DNA from: Sphingobium sp. Z007
Lineage (GTDB): Bacteria; Pseudomonadota; Alphaproteobacteria; Sphingomonadales; Sphingomonadaceae
Direction: 5' to 3'
Assembly (NCBI RefSeq): GCF_900013425.1
Contig: NZ_FBXK01000005.1
Coordinates: forward strand, 1,550,001-1,614,000
Length of the DNA stretch: 64,000 nt
A program made the translations under genes and the position numbers. Below, piece after piece: positions 19,743-31,381 of the stretch. The notes beneath the pieces are model-generated. The model did no database searches and was not told the DNA's origin. It worked only from the letters and a program-made list of their open reading frames with translations. Numbering within the stretch: position 1 is the first letter of the stretch; each line of letters opens with the position of its first letter.

Positions 19743-21086
19743 GTGGCAGATTATCAGGTTCATATCATCGGCGGCGGCCTCGCCGGAACGGAAGCCGCGT
19801 GGCAGCTTGCGCAGGCCGGCATCCGCGTGCGCCTGTCGGAAATGCGGGGAAGCGGCGACATGACGCCCGCGCACCAGACCGAGGGGTTGGCCGAACTGGT
19901 CTGCTCCAACAGCTTCCGTTCCGACGACGCGGACAAAAACGCCGTGGGCCTGCTGCATCAGGAAATGCGCCGGCTGGACTCGCTCATCATGGCGAGCGCC
20001 GAACCGGCCAAGGTGCCCGCCGGCTCCGCGCTGGCGGTCGATCGCCATGTCTTTTCGGCCGCCGTCACCCGCGCGCTGGCCGATCACCCCAATGTAGAGA
20101 TCGTCCGCGAGCGGATCGACACGCTGCCCACGACAGGCATGACCATCATCGCAACTGGCCCGCTGACCGCGCCCGCGCTCGCCACCAGCATCGGCCAGGC
20201 AGCGGGGATGGAGCATCTGGCCTTCTTCGACGCGATCGCGCCCGTCATCCATTATGACAGCATTGATATGGACCAGTGCTGGATGGCCAACCGCTGGGAC
20301 AAGATCGGCCCCGGCGGCGGCGAGGGGAAGGATTATATCAACTGCCCGATGGACAAGGACCAGTATCAGGCCTTCGTCCAGGGGTTGCTCGACGGCGAAA
20401 AGACCGAGTTCAAGGAATGGGAGGCGAGCACCCCCTATTTCGAGGGATGCATGCCGATCGAGGTGATGGCGTCGCGCGGGCCGGAAACCCTCCGTCACGG
20501 CCCGATGAAGCCGATGGGCCTCGACAATCCGCGCACCGGCCGCTGGCCCTATGCCGTGGTGCAATTGCGGCAGGACAATGCCAGCGGCACGCTGTGGAAC
20601 ATGGTCGGTTTCCAGACCAAGCTCAAACATGGCGCGCAGGTGGAGTTGTTCCGTACCATTCCGGGCCTGCAAAATGCCGAATTTGCGCGACTCGGCGGAC
20701 TGCACCGCAATACGTTCATCCAGTCGCCCAAATTGCTGGACCCGACGCTGCGGTTGAAGAGCGCGCCGCATATCCGCTTCGCCGGGCAGATGACGGGCTG
20801 CGAAGGCTATGTCGAGAGCGCCGCGATCGGCCTGATCGCCGGACGTTTTGCCGCCGCCGAACTGCTGGGCCGCGAACTGACGCCGCCGCCCGCCGACACG
20901 GCGCTGGGCGCGCTGCTGGGGCATGTGACCGGCAATGTGGTGAGCGCCGACTATCAGCCGATGAACGTCAATTTCGGTCTGTTCCCGACGCTGGACGAGG
21001 TGAAGAAGAAGCAGCGCAAGGAAGCCTATACCTCTCGCGCCCGCGCGTCCTTTGGGGTGTGGATGGGGGAGATGGAACTGGCGTGA
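19743..21086 (+). CDS. trmFO: Folate-dependent tRNA (uracil-54) methyltransferase, FAD-dependent
   Basis: TrmFO uses methylenetetrahydrofolate and FADH2 to make ribothymidine at tRNA position 54. The FAD-binding motif is [13 protein letters not shown] (residues 8-20), followed by SEMRG, MTPAHQT and [10 protein letters not shown], all close to family consensus. The 447-residue length is normal. I chose the GTG at 19743: it gives the usual short N-terminus before the GxGxxG loop. The frame upstream to 19629 reads through probable promoter DNA. Confidence 0.95.
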   Translation: MADYQVHIIGGGLAGTEAAWQLAQAGIRVRLSEMRGSGDMTPAHQTEGLAELVCSNSFRSDDADKNAVGLLHQEMRRLDSLIMASAEPAKVPAGSALAVDRHVFSAAVTRALADHPNVEIVRERIDTLPTTGMTIIATGPLTAPALATSIGQAAGMEHLAFFDAIAPVIHYDSIDMDQCWMANRWDKIGPGGGEGKDYINCPMDKDQYQAFVQGLLDGEKTEFKEWEASTPYFEGCMPIEVMASRGPETLRHGPMKPMGLDNPRTGRWPYAVVQLRQDNASGTLWNMVGFQTKLKHGAQVELFRTIPGLQNAEFARLGGLHRNTFIQSPKLLDPTLRLKSAPHIRFAGQMTGCEGYVESAAIGLIAGRFAAAELLGRELTPPPADTALGALLGHVTGNVVSADYQPMNVNFGLFPTLDEVKKKQRKEAYTSRARASFGVWMGEMELA

Positions 21087-21093
21087 CAACCCA

Positions 21094-21163
21094 AATACCG
21101 TTCAGTTCGAGATTGTCGAGAACCCTTGCACCGGCTTCTCGACAAGCTCGAACCGAACGGCAT
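21094..21163. repeat. Inverted repeat of type B-like family
   Basis: The left arm CCGTTCAGTTCGAG..TGTCGAGAA and the right arm TTCTCGACA..CTCGAACCGAACGG form a stem with a short centre. It is related to the type B units at 40160 and 46029 but carries a TTGTCGA core instead of AGTCGA. It lies between convergent trmFO and the EF-hand gene, where it could work as a two-way stop. Confidence 0.75.
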
Positions 21164-21168
21164 TTTGT

Positions 21169-21633
21169 TCAGCACCTACACTTCGCCTTCGGTGCCCGCT
21201 TCGGCGCCGTCGCGGCGAACTCCGCCGGGGTTAGCTTGCCGTCCTTGTCGCCGTCCGCCGTGCCGAAACGGTCCGCTGTCGCCACCGCCCATTCCTCGAA
21301 GGACAACAGGTTGTCGCCATCCTTGTCCAGCGCCTTAAACGCCTTGGTCCGGCTACCCATCATCTCGACCCGCGTAATGACGCCATCGCGGTTCCGGTCG
21401 TAGCGTGCGAAGCGCTTCTGCTCGCGGCTCTGCGGACTGGCCTCGCCGGGCATCGGCGGCGCATCGCCGACCGCATCGGGATCACCCTGCGGCAGCGCTT
21501 CTATCTGCGGCGGGGGTGGTGGGGCAGAAGCAAGCTGGGGCACCGGTGCCGTATCCGCCCGCCCCTGCCACCAGAACAGGCCGCCCGCGACCAGCAGCAG
21601 CGCCGCCATGCCACCTGCCAGCAATCGCCCCAT
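21169..21633 (-). CDS. Membrane-anchored protein with three EF-hand loops
   Basis: The 154-residue protein starts at an ATG preceded by GAGGAGGG. It has one N-terminal hydrophobic segment (LLAGGMAALLLVAGGLFWW) and then a proline-rich linker. Three calcium-binding loops follow: DRNRDGVITRVE (79-90), DKDGDNLLSFEE (103-114) and DGDKDGKLTPAE (127-138). All three have acidic residues at positions 1, 3 or 5, and 12. It is a probable periplasmic calcium-responsive protein; its partner is unknown. The frame upstream to 21804 is open only because of high GC. Confidence 0.85.
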   Translation of the reverse strand: MGRLLAGGMAALLLVAGGLFWWQGRADTAPVPQLASAPPPPPQIEALPQGDPDAVGDAPPMPGEASPQSREQKRFARYDRNRDGVITRVEMMGSRTKAFKALDKDGDNLLSFEEWAVATADRFGTADGDKDGKLTPAEFAATAPKRAPKAKCRC

Positions 21634-21677
21634 GCCGCCCTCCTCAAGTCCGTGGGAACCCAGCCTATCCCGACCGG

Positions 21678-22340
21678 CTATCGTCCGACAAGCGCGATCC
21701 GCAGCAACCGTCCCGCCAGCGCCCGCGGCATCCCCAGCGGCGCGGCGCGACCCGCCAGCACATCCTGCCGCGCCAGGGTGAAGGCGATCCGCAACGGCTT
21801 CCACGCCCGCGGCCAGCGCGCGCCGTCAACCTGCGGCAGCAGGTCGCGACCCAGCGCCAGCGCAGCGTCCGCCAGTGCCCTGTCCCCGACATGCCCGGCC
21901 AGATCCCACAGCGCCCACACCTGCCCAGCCGCCGCCAGCCACTCTGGCGCGTCGGCGGCATCGGCCAAAGCGCGGAACAAACCGCCGCCCCGCCCCGCGG
22001 CATACTCACGCAACCCCTGCACATCGATGTCGGGTTCGACCACCAGCACTTCCCAGCCGTCGATCACCGCCACCAGCCCTGGCGCTCCACAAGCCCCCGT
22101 CGCCCGCATCGCATCGACCACTGGTTCGCCCTGCCCCTTGATCCCGGCCGCATCGTCGATGACGTCATTCCACCAGGCAAGGCGCATCTGCCCGATCATC
22201 GGCTCGCTGGTGGTGCGGGCGACCTTAGCCAGCCGCGCGTCGAACGCCCAGAGCGCCCGGTGCCGCGCCGCCTGTTCCCCGCCGGCATGTGCCGCCAGCA
22301 AAAGGCCCAGCGGCGGCACGGCGTCTTTGTCCAGGCTCAT
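21678..22340 (-). CDS. Squalene/phytoene synthase-like protein (COG1562-like)
   Basis: The protein has 220 residues. The segment IGQMRLAWWNDVIDD and the following helices match the short phytoene/squalene-synthase-like group related to mitochondrial NDUFAF6, in which the first Asp-rich motif is weakened. I see no intact DxxxD pair as in true synthases, so a catalytic role in carotenoid synthesis is doubtful. It is divergent from the tadG gene and lies 44 bp upstream of the EF-hand gene on the same strand. Confidence 0.65.
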   Translation of the reverse strand: MSLDKDAVPPLGLLLAAHAGGEQAARHRALWAFDARLAKVARTTSEPMIGQMRLAWWNDVIDDAAGIKGQGEPVVDAMRATGACGAPGLVAVIDGWEVLVVEPDIDVQGLREYAAGRGGGLFRALADAADAPEWLAAAGQVWALWDLAGHVGDRALADAALALGRDLLPQVDGARWPRAWKPLRIAFTLARQDVLAGRAAPLGMPRALAGRLLRIALVGR

Positions 22341-22475
22341 GGCGCGACTCCTGTCTGGACAAGGACTAGGCAGGTTATCGGTCCTTTAACCATCTTCCTC
22401 ATACACATTCTAACCAGTGCGCCTGCATAGGCGAACAGGCTGCCCGACCCAGTATTGGGGGGCGTGGGGCGCGAC

Positions 22476-24128
22476 ATGGGTGATTGCAGGCAAATGGGCA
22501 AGGGTAACGAGCATCCTACGGGATTTCTGAGTCGGCTGGCGGGCAACCAGGCGGGCAACGTGCTGGGCATCGCTGCTGCCGCCATGATCCCGTTGGCTGG
22601 TATGATCGGCGGGGGTCTGGACATCAGCCGCGGCTATCTCAGCAAGACCCGCCTGCAACAGGCGTGCGATGCCGGCGTGCTGGCCGGGCGCAAGTTGATG
22701 GGCACCGGCGGCGCCGTGACGACGGAAGTAACCGCGGAAGTGCGCAAATATGTGAAGTTCAACTATCCCAACAATTATCTTGGCTCCACCCTGCAAGACG
22801 CCAATATCGTGCCGACGCTTGGCAGCAACGACCAGATCCAATTGACGGTATCCACGACAGTTCCTACCGTTGTCATGGGATTGTTCGGCAAGCAGAATAT
22901 TGCTGTCACAGCGACGTGCAGCGGGCGTAACGATTATTCCAACATCGACATCGTGCTGGTGCTCGACACGACGGGATCGATGGCGTGCAAGCCTGAACTG
23001 ACCGCGGAAGAGTGCAGCGACTGGATCAACGACAATAATCGCGGCGGCAAAAAACTGACTGTCGATGGCAAGGTCGTCACCTATGTCGATGAGGACAAGA
23101 CCGGCGGCACCAACATTTCACGCATGCAGGCGCTCCGCACGGCGCTCGCCAACTTGCAAACCCAAATGGCGACAATCGAAAGCCAGTTCAACATGACCGA
23201 ACAGGGCAAGCGAAAGCGGGTCCGCTGGGCGGTGGTGCCTTTTTCGCAAATGGTCAACGCGGGGTTCAGCAAGGGGAGCGCTGGCACCACGCTTTATGCC
23301 CGTCAACCGACATGGTTTAACGCGACCGGCACCTATCGCGCTTATTCTTGCGGCAGGTACAGTTGTAGCTATCCAAGTACAACTGTTACACATGACAGTA
23401 ACTGGATGACGAACACCTGGGACGGTTGCGTCGAGGAACAAAGCACCAGCAACAGCATTACTTCGACGTCCAGCACGATACCATCGACAGCTTATGATAT
23501 GCTGCCTGATACCGTACCGTCCTCTACGGCGACGCGCTGGACGGTGGCTGATCCCGATCGAGTCGGAAGCGCGCAATATGCCTGTCCCAGGGCGATGCTG
23601 GAAATGCAGCAGCTGACGGCGACAAATTTCAACAATTATTTTTCATTCAACAACGGCTTCGTCGCCAATGGCGGCACGTATCTCGATGTCGGCTTGCTAT
23701 GGGCTGCCAGACTATTGTCGCGCACTGGCAATTGGTCCAGCGAAAATCCGACGCTCTACAATACCTATCCAGTCAATCGCTACGTCATATTCATGACCGA
23801 CGGGCTCATGGATACCGGTAATACCGGCTATGGCGCCTATGCCCAGGAAACGACTTGGCGACGGGTCGCGGCCGATGGCACCAAAGACACGTCCAACGCC
23901 AACCATACCGCCCGTTGGCAGCTGACCTGCGCTGCGATCAAGAATATGGCGAGCACGAAAATCTATACCATTTCCTTTGGCGCGGGTTCGCCCCTCAGCC
24001 AGGACATGATCGACTGTTCTTCGGGCGCGAAGGACGAATATGCGTTCGAGGCGGACGATGCTTCCGACCTCAATGACGTATTCCGGGACATCGGGGAAAA
24101 TATCGGATCGTTGAGGCTGTCGCAATGA
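22476..24128 (+). CDS. tadG: TadG-like pilus assembly protein with von Willebrand A domain
   Basis: The 550-residue protein has a TadG-type N-terminus: QAGNVLGIAAAAMIPLAGMIGGGLDISR is a class III pilin-like hydrophobic segment (about residues 24-51), followed by a Tad domain. A VWA domain begins with VLVLDTTGSM (metal-site DxTxS) and ends with an IYTISFG strand. Between them is a long Ser/Thr-rich stretch. It should be a minor pseudopilin or surface protein of the Flp/Tad system. The start could also be the ATG at 22494 or a TTG at 22455. Its stop overlaps the next start (ATGA). Confidence 0.85.
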   Translation: MGDCRQMGKGNEHPTGFLSRLAGNQAGNVLGIAAAAMIPLAGMIGGGLDISRGYLSKTRLQQACDAGVLAGRKLMGTGGAVTTEVTAEVRKYVKFNYPNNYLGSTLQDANIVPTLGSNDQIQLTVSTTVPTVVMGLFGKQNIAVTATCSGRNDYSNIDIVLVLDTTGSMACKPELTAEECSDWINDNNRGGKKLTVDGKVVTYVDEDKTGGTNISRMQALRTALANLQTQMATIESQFNMTEQGKRKRVRWAVVPFSQMVNAGFSKGSAGTTLYARQPTWFNATGTYRAYSCGRYSCSYPSTTVTHDSNWMTNTWDGCVEEQSTSNSITSTSSTIPSTAYDMLPDTVPSSTATRWTVADPDRVGSAQYACPRAMLEMQQLTATNFNNYFSFNNGFVANGGTYLDVGLLWAARLLSRTGNWSSENPTLYNTYPVNRYVIFMTDGLMDTGNTGYGAYAQETTWRRVAADGTKDTSNANHTARWQLTCAAIKNMASTKIYTISFGAGSPLSQDMIDCSSGAKDEYAFEADDASDLNDVFRDIGENIGSLRLSQ

Positions 24129-24721
24129 CGGTTGCTTCGGCCTTTGCCCGACGGATCAAAGGGGATCAACGCGGTGCGGCCATATCCGAGTTCGCCCTGA
24201 TCCTCCTGCCGCTCTGCCTTCTGTTGTTCGGCGGGCTGGAGATGGGCTATCAGATTTATGTCCGATCGGTGCTTTTGGGTGCCATGGAGCGCGCGACGCG
24301 CCTCACAACCTTGCAGACGGTCGATAGCACGGCGGTAGAGACCGACATCGAGGCCACAGTGAAACGCGTCGCGCCCAATGCGACCGTGCTGACGACCAAA
24401 GGCAGTTTCCTGCAATATAGCCAGATCAACGCCATGGAGCGGTTGACGAAGGATACGAACAACAATGCCACGCTGGACAGCGGCGATTGCTGGGAAGATG
24501 TGGATGACAATGGCGTGCGCAACATCGTGACGGCGGGCAAGACGGGGATCGGCGGCGCGGACGATATCGTGCGCTATAATACGGTCGTTACCTATAACCG
24601 GATATTGCCGATTTATCGGTTCATCGGGATCGGCAATACCGCCACGCTGACCGCGACCACCATGACGCGCCGGCAACCTTATGAATTGCAGAGCACGCTA
24701 ACCCCCAAATGCAAGGCATGA
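24125..24721 (+). CDS. tadE: TadE family pseudopilin-like protein
   Basis: The 198-residue protein overlaps tadG by 4 nt (ATGA). The N-terminal GDQRGAAISEFALILLPLCLLLFGGLEMGY is the TadE signature, with Glu in the hydrophobic segment. The rest is a small extracytoplasmic domain with one Asp/Asn-rich loop (DTNNNATLDSGDCWEDVDDNG) that could bind calcium. It probably processes and assembles with the Flp pilus. No tad secretion ATPase or prepilin peptidase is in the window. Confidence 0.88.
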   Translation: MTVASAFARRIKGDQRGAAISEFALILLPLCLLLFGGLEMGYQIYVRSVLLGAMERATRLTTLQTVDSTAVETDIEATVKRVAPNATVLTTKGSFLQYSQINAMERLTKDTNNNATLDSGDCWEDVDDNGVRNIVTAGKTGIGGADDIVRYNTVVTYNRILPIYRFIGIGNTATLTATTMTRRQPYELQSTLTPKCKA

Positions 24722-25368
24722 GCATGACGGTCCGTACAATCCTTCGCCCCTCGTTGCGGGACATCGGTCGCCATGTTGCGGGTATGGCTGCTGTCGAATT
24801 CGCGCTGGCGCTGCCTGTGCTGGTCGGCCTGACGATGGGGGGGGCCGAGGCCGCCAACATGGCCTATACCTCGCAAAAACTGGGGGATATTGCGACGATG
24901 AGCGCCGACAGCATATCCCGCATCCGCTTGAGCATTTCGAACGGCGACGTCACCGACGCATTGGGCGGCATCAAGATATTGGGCGATCCCATCAGCCTGC
25001 GTAACAACGGCCGGATCATCGTATCCAGCATTGCACCCGTGCTGGATGCGTCGGGCAACGTCACCAACCAGAAATTACGATGGCAGCGTTGTTCAGGCGC
25101 ATTGGTGAAAAACTCCGCCTTTGAAACAACAGAAAACACGAACCTAGGCGCAGCAGGTATTGGACCAACCGGGCGCAAAATCGCCGCGACGAAGGGCAGC
25201 GAAATGATCTTCGTCGAGGTTTATTATACCTATAAACCGTTGATATCGTCATCCTTCTTCGGGACGCCGCAAATGTCGGCCTATGCCGCGATGGCGGTGC
25301 GGGAACGCACGGCCAACGATCTTCTGACGAGCGGCACCAACTCCCCCTGCACGACCTACGCCGCCTGA
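24718..25368 (+). CDS. Second TadE family pseudopilin-like protein
   Basis: The 216-residue protein has an ATG at 24718 that overlaps the previous stop by 4 nt (ATGA), the same coupling as the junction before it. The TadE signature is VAGMAAVEFALALPVLVGLTMGGAEAAN. The domain that follows contains two cysteines (RCSGAL and SPCTTYAA at the C-terminus). The upstream ATG at 24709 and downstream ATG at 24724 are other possible starts. It ends 22 bp before the convergent pdhB stop. Confidence 0.86.
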   Translation: MSMTVRTILRPSLRDIGRHVAGMAAVEFALALPVLVGLTMGGAEAANMAYTSQKLGDIATMSADSISRIRLSISNGDVTDALGGIKILGDPISLRNNGRIIVSSIAPVLDASGNVTNQKLRWQRCSGALVKNSAFETTENTNLGAAGIGPTGRKIAATKGSEMIFVEVYYTYKPLISSSFFGTPQMSAYAAMAVRERTANDLLTSGTNSPCTTYAA

Positions 25369-25390
25369 ACGCGGCGCAGGTCGTCCAGCT

Positions 25391-26776
25391 TTAGCGGTAG
25401 CAGACCTTCTTGGCCGCCGCGACGACGCGGGCGGCGTCGATCAGCGCCGCCTTTTCAAGGTTCGCCGCATAGGGCAGCGGCACATCTTCATTGGTCACGC
25501 GCAGCACCGGGGCGTCCAGATCGTCGAAGCCTTGCTCCATAACCACGGCCGCAATTTCCGACGCGATCGAGCAGGTCGGCCAACCTTCTTCCACCACAAC
25601 CAGCCGGTTGGTCTTCTTAAGGCTTTCCAGCACCGTCGCGGTGTCGAGCGGGCGCAGCGTGCGCAGGTCGATGACCTCCGCATCGATGCCTTCGCCTGCC
25701 AGCGTCTCCGCCGCGTCGAGCGCCAGGCCCACGCCGATCGAATAGCTGACCAAGGTCACGTCCTTGCCCGGACGCATGATCCGCGCCTTGCCGATCGGCA
25801 GGACATAGTCATCGACCTTGGGCACGTCGAAGCTGCGGCCGTAGAGAAGCTCGTTCTCCAGGAACACGACCGGATCGGTCGATCGGATCGCAGCCTTGAG
25901 CAGGCCCTTGGCATCCGCCGCATCATAGGGCGCGATGACGATCAGGCCGGGGACGGACGCATACCAGGGACCGTAATTCTGGCTATGCTGCGCGCCGACG
26001 CGGCTGGCGGCGCCATTGGGGCCGCGGAACACGATGGGGCAGCGCATCTGGCCGCCGGACATATAATTGGTCTTGGCCGCCGAATTGATGATGTGGTCGA
26101 TCGCCTGCATGGCGAAGTTGAACGTCATGAATTCGATGATCGGACGCAGGCCGCCCATGGCCGCGCCCGTCCCGATGCCGGCAAAGCCATATTCGGTAAT
26201 CGGCGTGTCGATGACGCGCTTGTCGCCAAATTCGTCCAGCAGGCCCTGGGTCACCTTATAGGCGCCCTGATATTCCGCGACTTCCTCACCCATCACGAAC
26301 ACGCGCTCATCCTTGCGCATTTCTTCGGCCATGGCGTCACGCAGCGCTTCGCGCACGGTCGTCTTTACATATTCGGTGCCTTCGGGCAGGTCCGGGTCGG
26401 CCACGGTCGCCTTGGCTTCCGACGCCAGCTTGGACGTGCCGCTTTCGGCCTTCTTGGGGGCTTCAGGGGCGGACTCGGGCTTTGCGGGCGCGTCTTCTGT
26501 CTTGGCCGCAGGTGCGGGCGCTGCGTCTTCGCCGCCTTCGCCCGCCATCTCGGCAATGACGGTGCCGACCTTCACGCCTTCGGTGCCTTCGGCGATCATG
26601 ATCTTACCGATCTTGCCCTCGTCCACGGCTTCGAATTCCATCGTCGCCTTGTCGGTCTCGATCTCGGCCAGGATGTCGCCGGACTTGACCTCATCGCCTT
26701 CCTTCACCAGCCATTTGGCCAGCGTGCCCTCTTCCATGGTCGGCGAGAGCGCCGGCATCTTGATTACGATACCCAT
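25391..26776 (-). CDS. pdhB: Pyruvate dehydrogenase E1 beta subunit with N-terminal lipoyl domain
   Basis: The 461-residue protein is a fusion typical of many alphaproteobacteria. Residues 1-80 are a lipoyl domain (ETDKATME, Lys43 lipoylated), then an Ala/Pro/Glu linker (about 80-125), then the E1 beta transketolase-like domain ([13 protein letters not shown], the catalytic Glu region). With PdhA it decarboxylates pyruvate and passes acetyl groups to E2. The ATG at 26776 overlaps the pdhA stop (TGATG); a TTG codon lies just before it. E2 and E3 genes are not in the window. Confidence 0.96.
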   Translation of the reverse strand: MGIVIKMPALSPTMEEGTLAKWLVKEGDEVKSGDILAEIETDKATMEFEAVDEGKIGKIMIAEGTEGVKVGTVIAEMAGEGGEDAAPAPAAKTEDAPAKPESAPEAPKKAESGTSKLASEAKATVADPDLPEGTEYVKTTVREALRDAMAEEMRKDERVFVMGEEVAEYQGAYKVTQGLLDEFGDKRVIDTPITEYGFAGIGTGAAMGGLRPIIEFMTFNFAMQAIDHIINSAAKTNYMSGGQMRCPIVFRGPNGAASRVGAQHSQNYGPWYASVPGLIVIAPYDAADAKGLLKAAIRSTDPVVFLENELLYGRSFDVPKVDDYVLPIGKARIMRPGKDVTLVSYSIGVGLALDAAETLAGEGIDAEVIDLRTLRPLDTATVLESLKKTNRLVVVEEGWPTCSIASEIAAVVMEQGFDDLDAPVLRVTNEDVPLPYAANLEKAALIDAARVVAAAKKVCYR

Positions 26777-27852
26777 CAATATTGCTCCACCAGCACGTCG
26801 GTATAGAGTTCGGACATTTCAGGTTCGGGCGAGCTTTCCGCAAAATCGGCCGCCTCGGCAACGGTCTTGCGGATAGCCTGGTCGATACCCTTGATCTCGT
26901 CTTCGCTGACGCCGGCCTCGATCAGATATTTCTTCGCGCCCTCAATCGGGTCGGACTTGTCGCGCATCGCCTGCACTTCCTCGCGCGACCGGTATTTGGC
27001 CGGGTCGGACATGGAGTGGCCACGATAGCGGTAGGTCTTCATTTCCAGCAGGATCGGGCCATTGCCCTCCTGCACCCATTTGAGCGCTTCCTCGGTCGCG
27101 CCGCGCACGGCCAGAACGTCCATGCCGTCGACCTGGAGGCCGGGGATGCGGAAACTTTCGCCGCGGCGGTAAAGCTGGTCTTCGGACGAGGCGCGGTTGA
27201 CGCTGGTGCCCATGGCATATTGGTTGTTCTCGATCACGAAGATGATCGGCAGCTTCCACAATTCGGCCATGTTGAACGATTCATAAACCTGGCCCTGGTT
27301 GGCCGCGCCATCGCCGAAATAGGCGACGCACACGCCGCCATCGCCATTATATTTATGCGCAAAGCCCAGACCCGCGCCCAGCGACACCTGCGCGCCGACG
27401 ATGCCATGGCCGCCGAAGAATTTATGTTCGACGCTGAACATGTGCATCGAACCGCCCTTGCCACGGGAAATGCCCGCGCCACGACCGGTCAGTTCCGCCA
27501 TGATGACATTGGGGTCGATGCCATAGGCGAGCATGTGACCATGGTCGCGATAGCCGGTGATAACGCTGTCTTTGCCGGGCTTGAGCGCGGATTGGATGCC
27601 GACCGCGACTGCTTCCTGGCCAATATAGAGATGGCAGAAGCCGCCGATCAGGCCCAAGCCGTACAACTGGCCGGCCTTTTCCTCGAAGCGGCGGATGAGA
27701 ACCATCTGACGATAAAATTCCAGCAACTCTTCCTTGCTGGCCTTATAATCGGTCGGGGTTTGCGGGCGAGGCCGATTGTGGTCCGCACCGGCAGCGGGTG
27801 CAGCCGCTTTCGCCTTTGCAGTCGAAGCACGCGGCGTCGTTGGTTTCGCCAA
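26776..27852 (-). CDS. pdhA: Pyruvate dehydrogenase E1 alpha subunit
   Basis: The 358-residue protein has the TPP motif [22 protein letters not shown], and phosphorylation-loop-like [15 protein letters not shown]. The N-terminal 35 residues are Ala/Lys/Pro-rich. I chose the TTG at 27852, which has AAAGGA 8 nt upstream and gives [10 protein letters not shown]. No ATG or GTG is well placed; the frame continues open to 28002. A 6-bp palindrome at 27909-27925 lies about 57 nt upstream. Confidence 0.95.
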   Translation of the reverse strand: MAKPTTPRASTAKAKAAAPAAGADHNRPRPQTPTDYKASKEELLEFYRQMVLIRRFEEKAGQLYGLGLIGGFCHLYIGQEAVAVGIQSALKPGKDSVITGYRDHGHMLAYGIDPNVIMAELTGRGAGISRGKGGSMHMFSVEHKFFGGHGIVGAQVSLGAGLGFAHKYNGDGGVCVAYFGDGAANQGQVYESFNMAELWKLPIIFVIENNQYAMGTSVNRASSEDQLYRRGESFRIPGLQVDGMDVLAVRGATEEALKWVQEGNGPILLEMKTYRYRGHSMSDPAKYRSREEVQAMRDKSDPIEGAKKYLIEAGVSEDEIKGIDQAIRKTVAEAADFAESSPEPEMSELYTDVLVEQY

Positions 27853-27908
27853 GGCTCTTATCCTTTTGCGTGGGGGTAGGATGGAAGGAAGGCCGATATA
27901 GCGGCAGA

Positions 27909-27925
27909 GTTGCATATATTGCAAC
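27909..27925. promoter_or_regulatory. Palindrome upstream of pdhA, candidate operator
   Basis: GTTGCA-TATAT-TGCAAC, a perfect 6-bp inverted repeat with a 5-nt AT centre, lies in the 234-bp gap between ftsB and pdhA. The size and AT-rich centre suit a dimeric repressor site. The rest of the gap (27853-28086) shows no gene. Function is inferred. Confidence 0.4.
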
Positions 27926-28086
27926 GGCGGACCCCACGGAATCCGGGTAGAACCAATAGCCGCAGCCAAAAATTGATGGCGAGAAACCTGCCTGCTACAC
28001 ACAGCCTTTCGCCGTTCGTAGTAAAATTACCGAGACGGCATCTTCAACGCAAAATCATTTCACGAACCTGCGCAACATGACGCTGC

Positions 28087-28398
28087 TCAGTTGAGCGGCA
28101 CTACCACTTCGTCATGATGGATGACCCCCAGCTGGCGGCGGATCAGTTCGTCCGACAGGTCGGGATCGACGCGACGCGGGTTGAGCAAATCGACCCGGTT
28201 GCGCAGTTCGGCGCGCGCTTCCTGCACCTGCTTCAATTCCGTCTTCGCTTCATGCAACTGGCGCGAATAGTCCCCCCAGGCAAGCACGCCGTTTGACCCC
28301 AGCACCACATAGCCCGCGAAGAACAGCAGCAACAGCAGCGCGATCGCAGGGCCAATGGCCGACCAGATAAGGAGACGAAGTTTAGCGATATGCGCCAT
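28087..28398 (-). CDS. ftsB: FtsB/DivIC family septum formation initiator protein
   Basis: The 103-residue protein has one TM segment (about residues 8-32, LIWSAIGPAIALLLLLFFAGYVVLG), then a coiled coil (LHEAKTELKQVQEARAELRNRVDLL), then a short C-terminal part with DPDLSDELIRRQLGVIHHDEVVV. This is the FtsB/DivIC layout of the divisome FtsQLB complex. It sits between eno and pdhA on the same strand, the order found in many alphaproteobacteria. Confidence 0.88.
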   Translation of the reverse strand: MAHIAKLRLLIWSAIGPAIALLLLLFFAGYVVLGSNGVLAWGDYSRQLHEAKTELKQVQEARAELRNRVDLLNPRRVDPDLSDELIRRQLGVIHHDEVVVPLN

Positions 28399-28475
28399 GG
28401 CCCAGAAGAATCACAGGAAAAGGCTGGCGGCAAGCGAAAAATGCGTCGCTTGCGGCCAGCCGAGTCTGCTGATGT

Positions 28476-30596
<2,121 letters not shown>

Positions 30597-30653
30597 TCCC
30601 GCCCATCATTTCCTGACCGACGCACGATCCTGCACGGCGGGACGGAGGCCCAA

Positions 30654-31061
30654 TTGATAGACGATCCAGCGGATACGGCGGTGACGCCGCACACCGATGG
30701 GCAGCGCGATGGCGCGCCCGATGACGGCACGCCGGCCCAGGAAGGCGTTAGAGAGGTGATCGCCCGCCTCTACGCCGACGGTCGCGCCTATGCAGCCGCC
30801 GAAGCGGAAAAACAGAAGTTGCGGGCCAGCATTATTGGCGCGGGCATACGCAATGTAGCGATCTTCGGCATCGTGGCGTTGATGCTTGCGTTCGCTACCA
30901 TCGTCGCTCTCCTGGTTGGACTCACCATCGCGCTGGCGCAGCTGGTCGCGCCGCTATGGGCGACACTGATCGTCGTCGGCGGAGGATTGCTGATGGTCCT
31001 CATCCTGCTCTTCGCGGCGAAAGGGGCCATCACCCGTATGAAGAAGGCGATTGCGCCATGA
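30654..31061 (+). CDS. Phage-holin-superfamily-like membrane protein (DUF1469 type)
   Basis: The 135-residue protein starts at a TTG (30654) with GGAGG 5 nt away. A charged N-terminus (DDPADTAVTPHTDGQ) and a helix are followed by two TM segments, NVAIFGIVALMLAFATIVALLVGLTI and LWATLIVVGGGLLMVLILLFAA. This pattern is annotated as phage holin family in sphingomonads although no lysis genes are near. It probably has a stress or envelope role. Its stop overlaps the next start (ATGA). Confidence 0.7.
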   Translation: MIDDPADTAVTPHTDGQRDGAPDDGTPAQEGVREVIARLYADGRAYAAAEAEKQKLRASIIGAGIRNVAIFGIVALMLAFATIVALLVGLTIALAQLVAPLWATLIVVGGGLLMVLILLFAAKGAITRMKKAIAP

Positions 31062-31381
31062 CGCTGGAAGCTCGTTATCGCGAAGCCTGTGCGCGCGCGG
31101 ACCTGGCGCGCGGTCGTCTCCACCTTACGGCGCAGGAGGCCAAGGCGCGCGTAGCGCCTGCCAGGCTCAAACAGGATGTGAAGGACAAGGCGAGCAACGC
31201 CGTGCTGAACGGCGTCGCCACCGCGGCAGCGAAGGCGCAGCAACGGCCCTTTGCGGTCGGTGCGGCAGTTGCGGCCTTCGGACTCTTTCTGGCGCGGCGT
31301 CCGCTGGCGGCACTTTTCCGTCGGTTATACGTTCGCTTCCAGGACACCCAATCAGACAATGTGGAGAATGACAATGGCTGA
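31058..31381 (+). CDS. Small basic membrane-associated protein, unrecognised
   Basis: The 107-residue protein overlaps the previous gene by 4 nt and the next by 8 nt, so it is part of the same transcript. It has a helical, Ala/Lys/Arg-rich N-terminal half and one short hydrophobic segment (FAVGAAVAAFGLFLARRPLAALF). The family is not recognised. Context suggests it works with the holin-like and DUF883-like proteins. Confidence 0.65.
   Translation: MTLEARYREACARADLARGRLHLTAQEAKARVAPARLKQDVKDKASNAVLNGVATAAAKAQQRPFAVGAAVAAFGLFLARRPLAALFRRLYVRFQDTQSDNVENDNG

Noticed and set aside
30654..31061. Prophage remnant suggested by the holin-like protein
   Set aside because: No endolysin, integrase, structural gene or attachment site is seen; this family is common outside phages.
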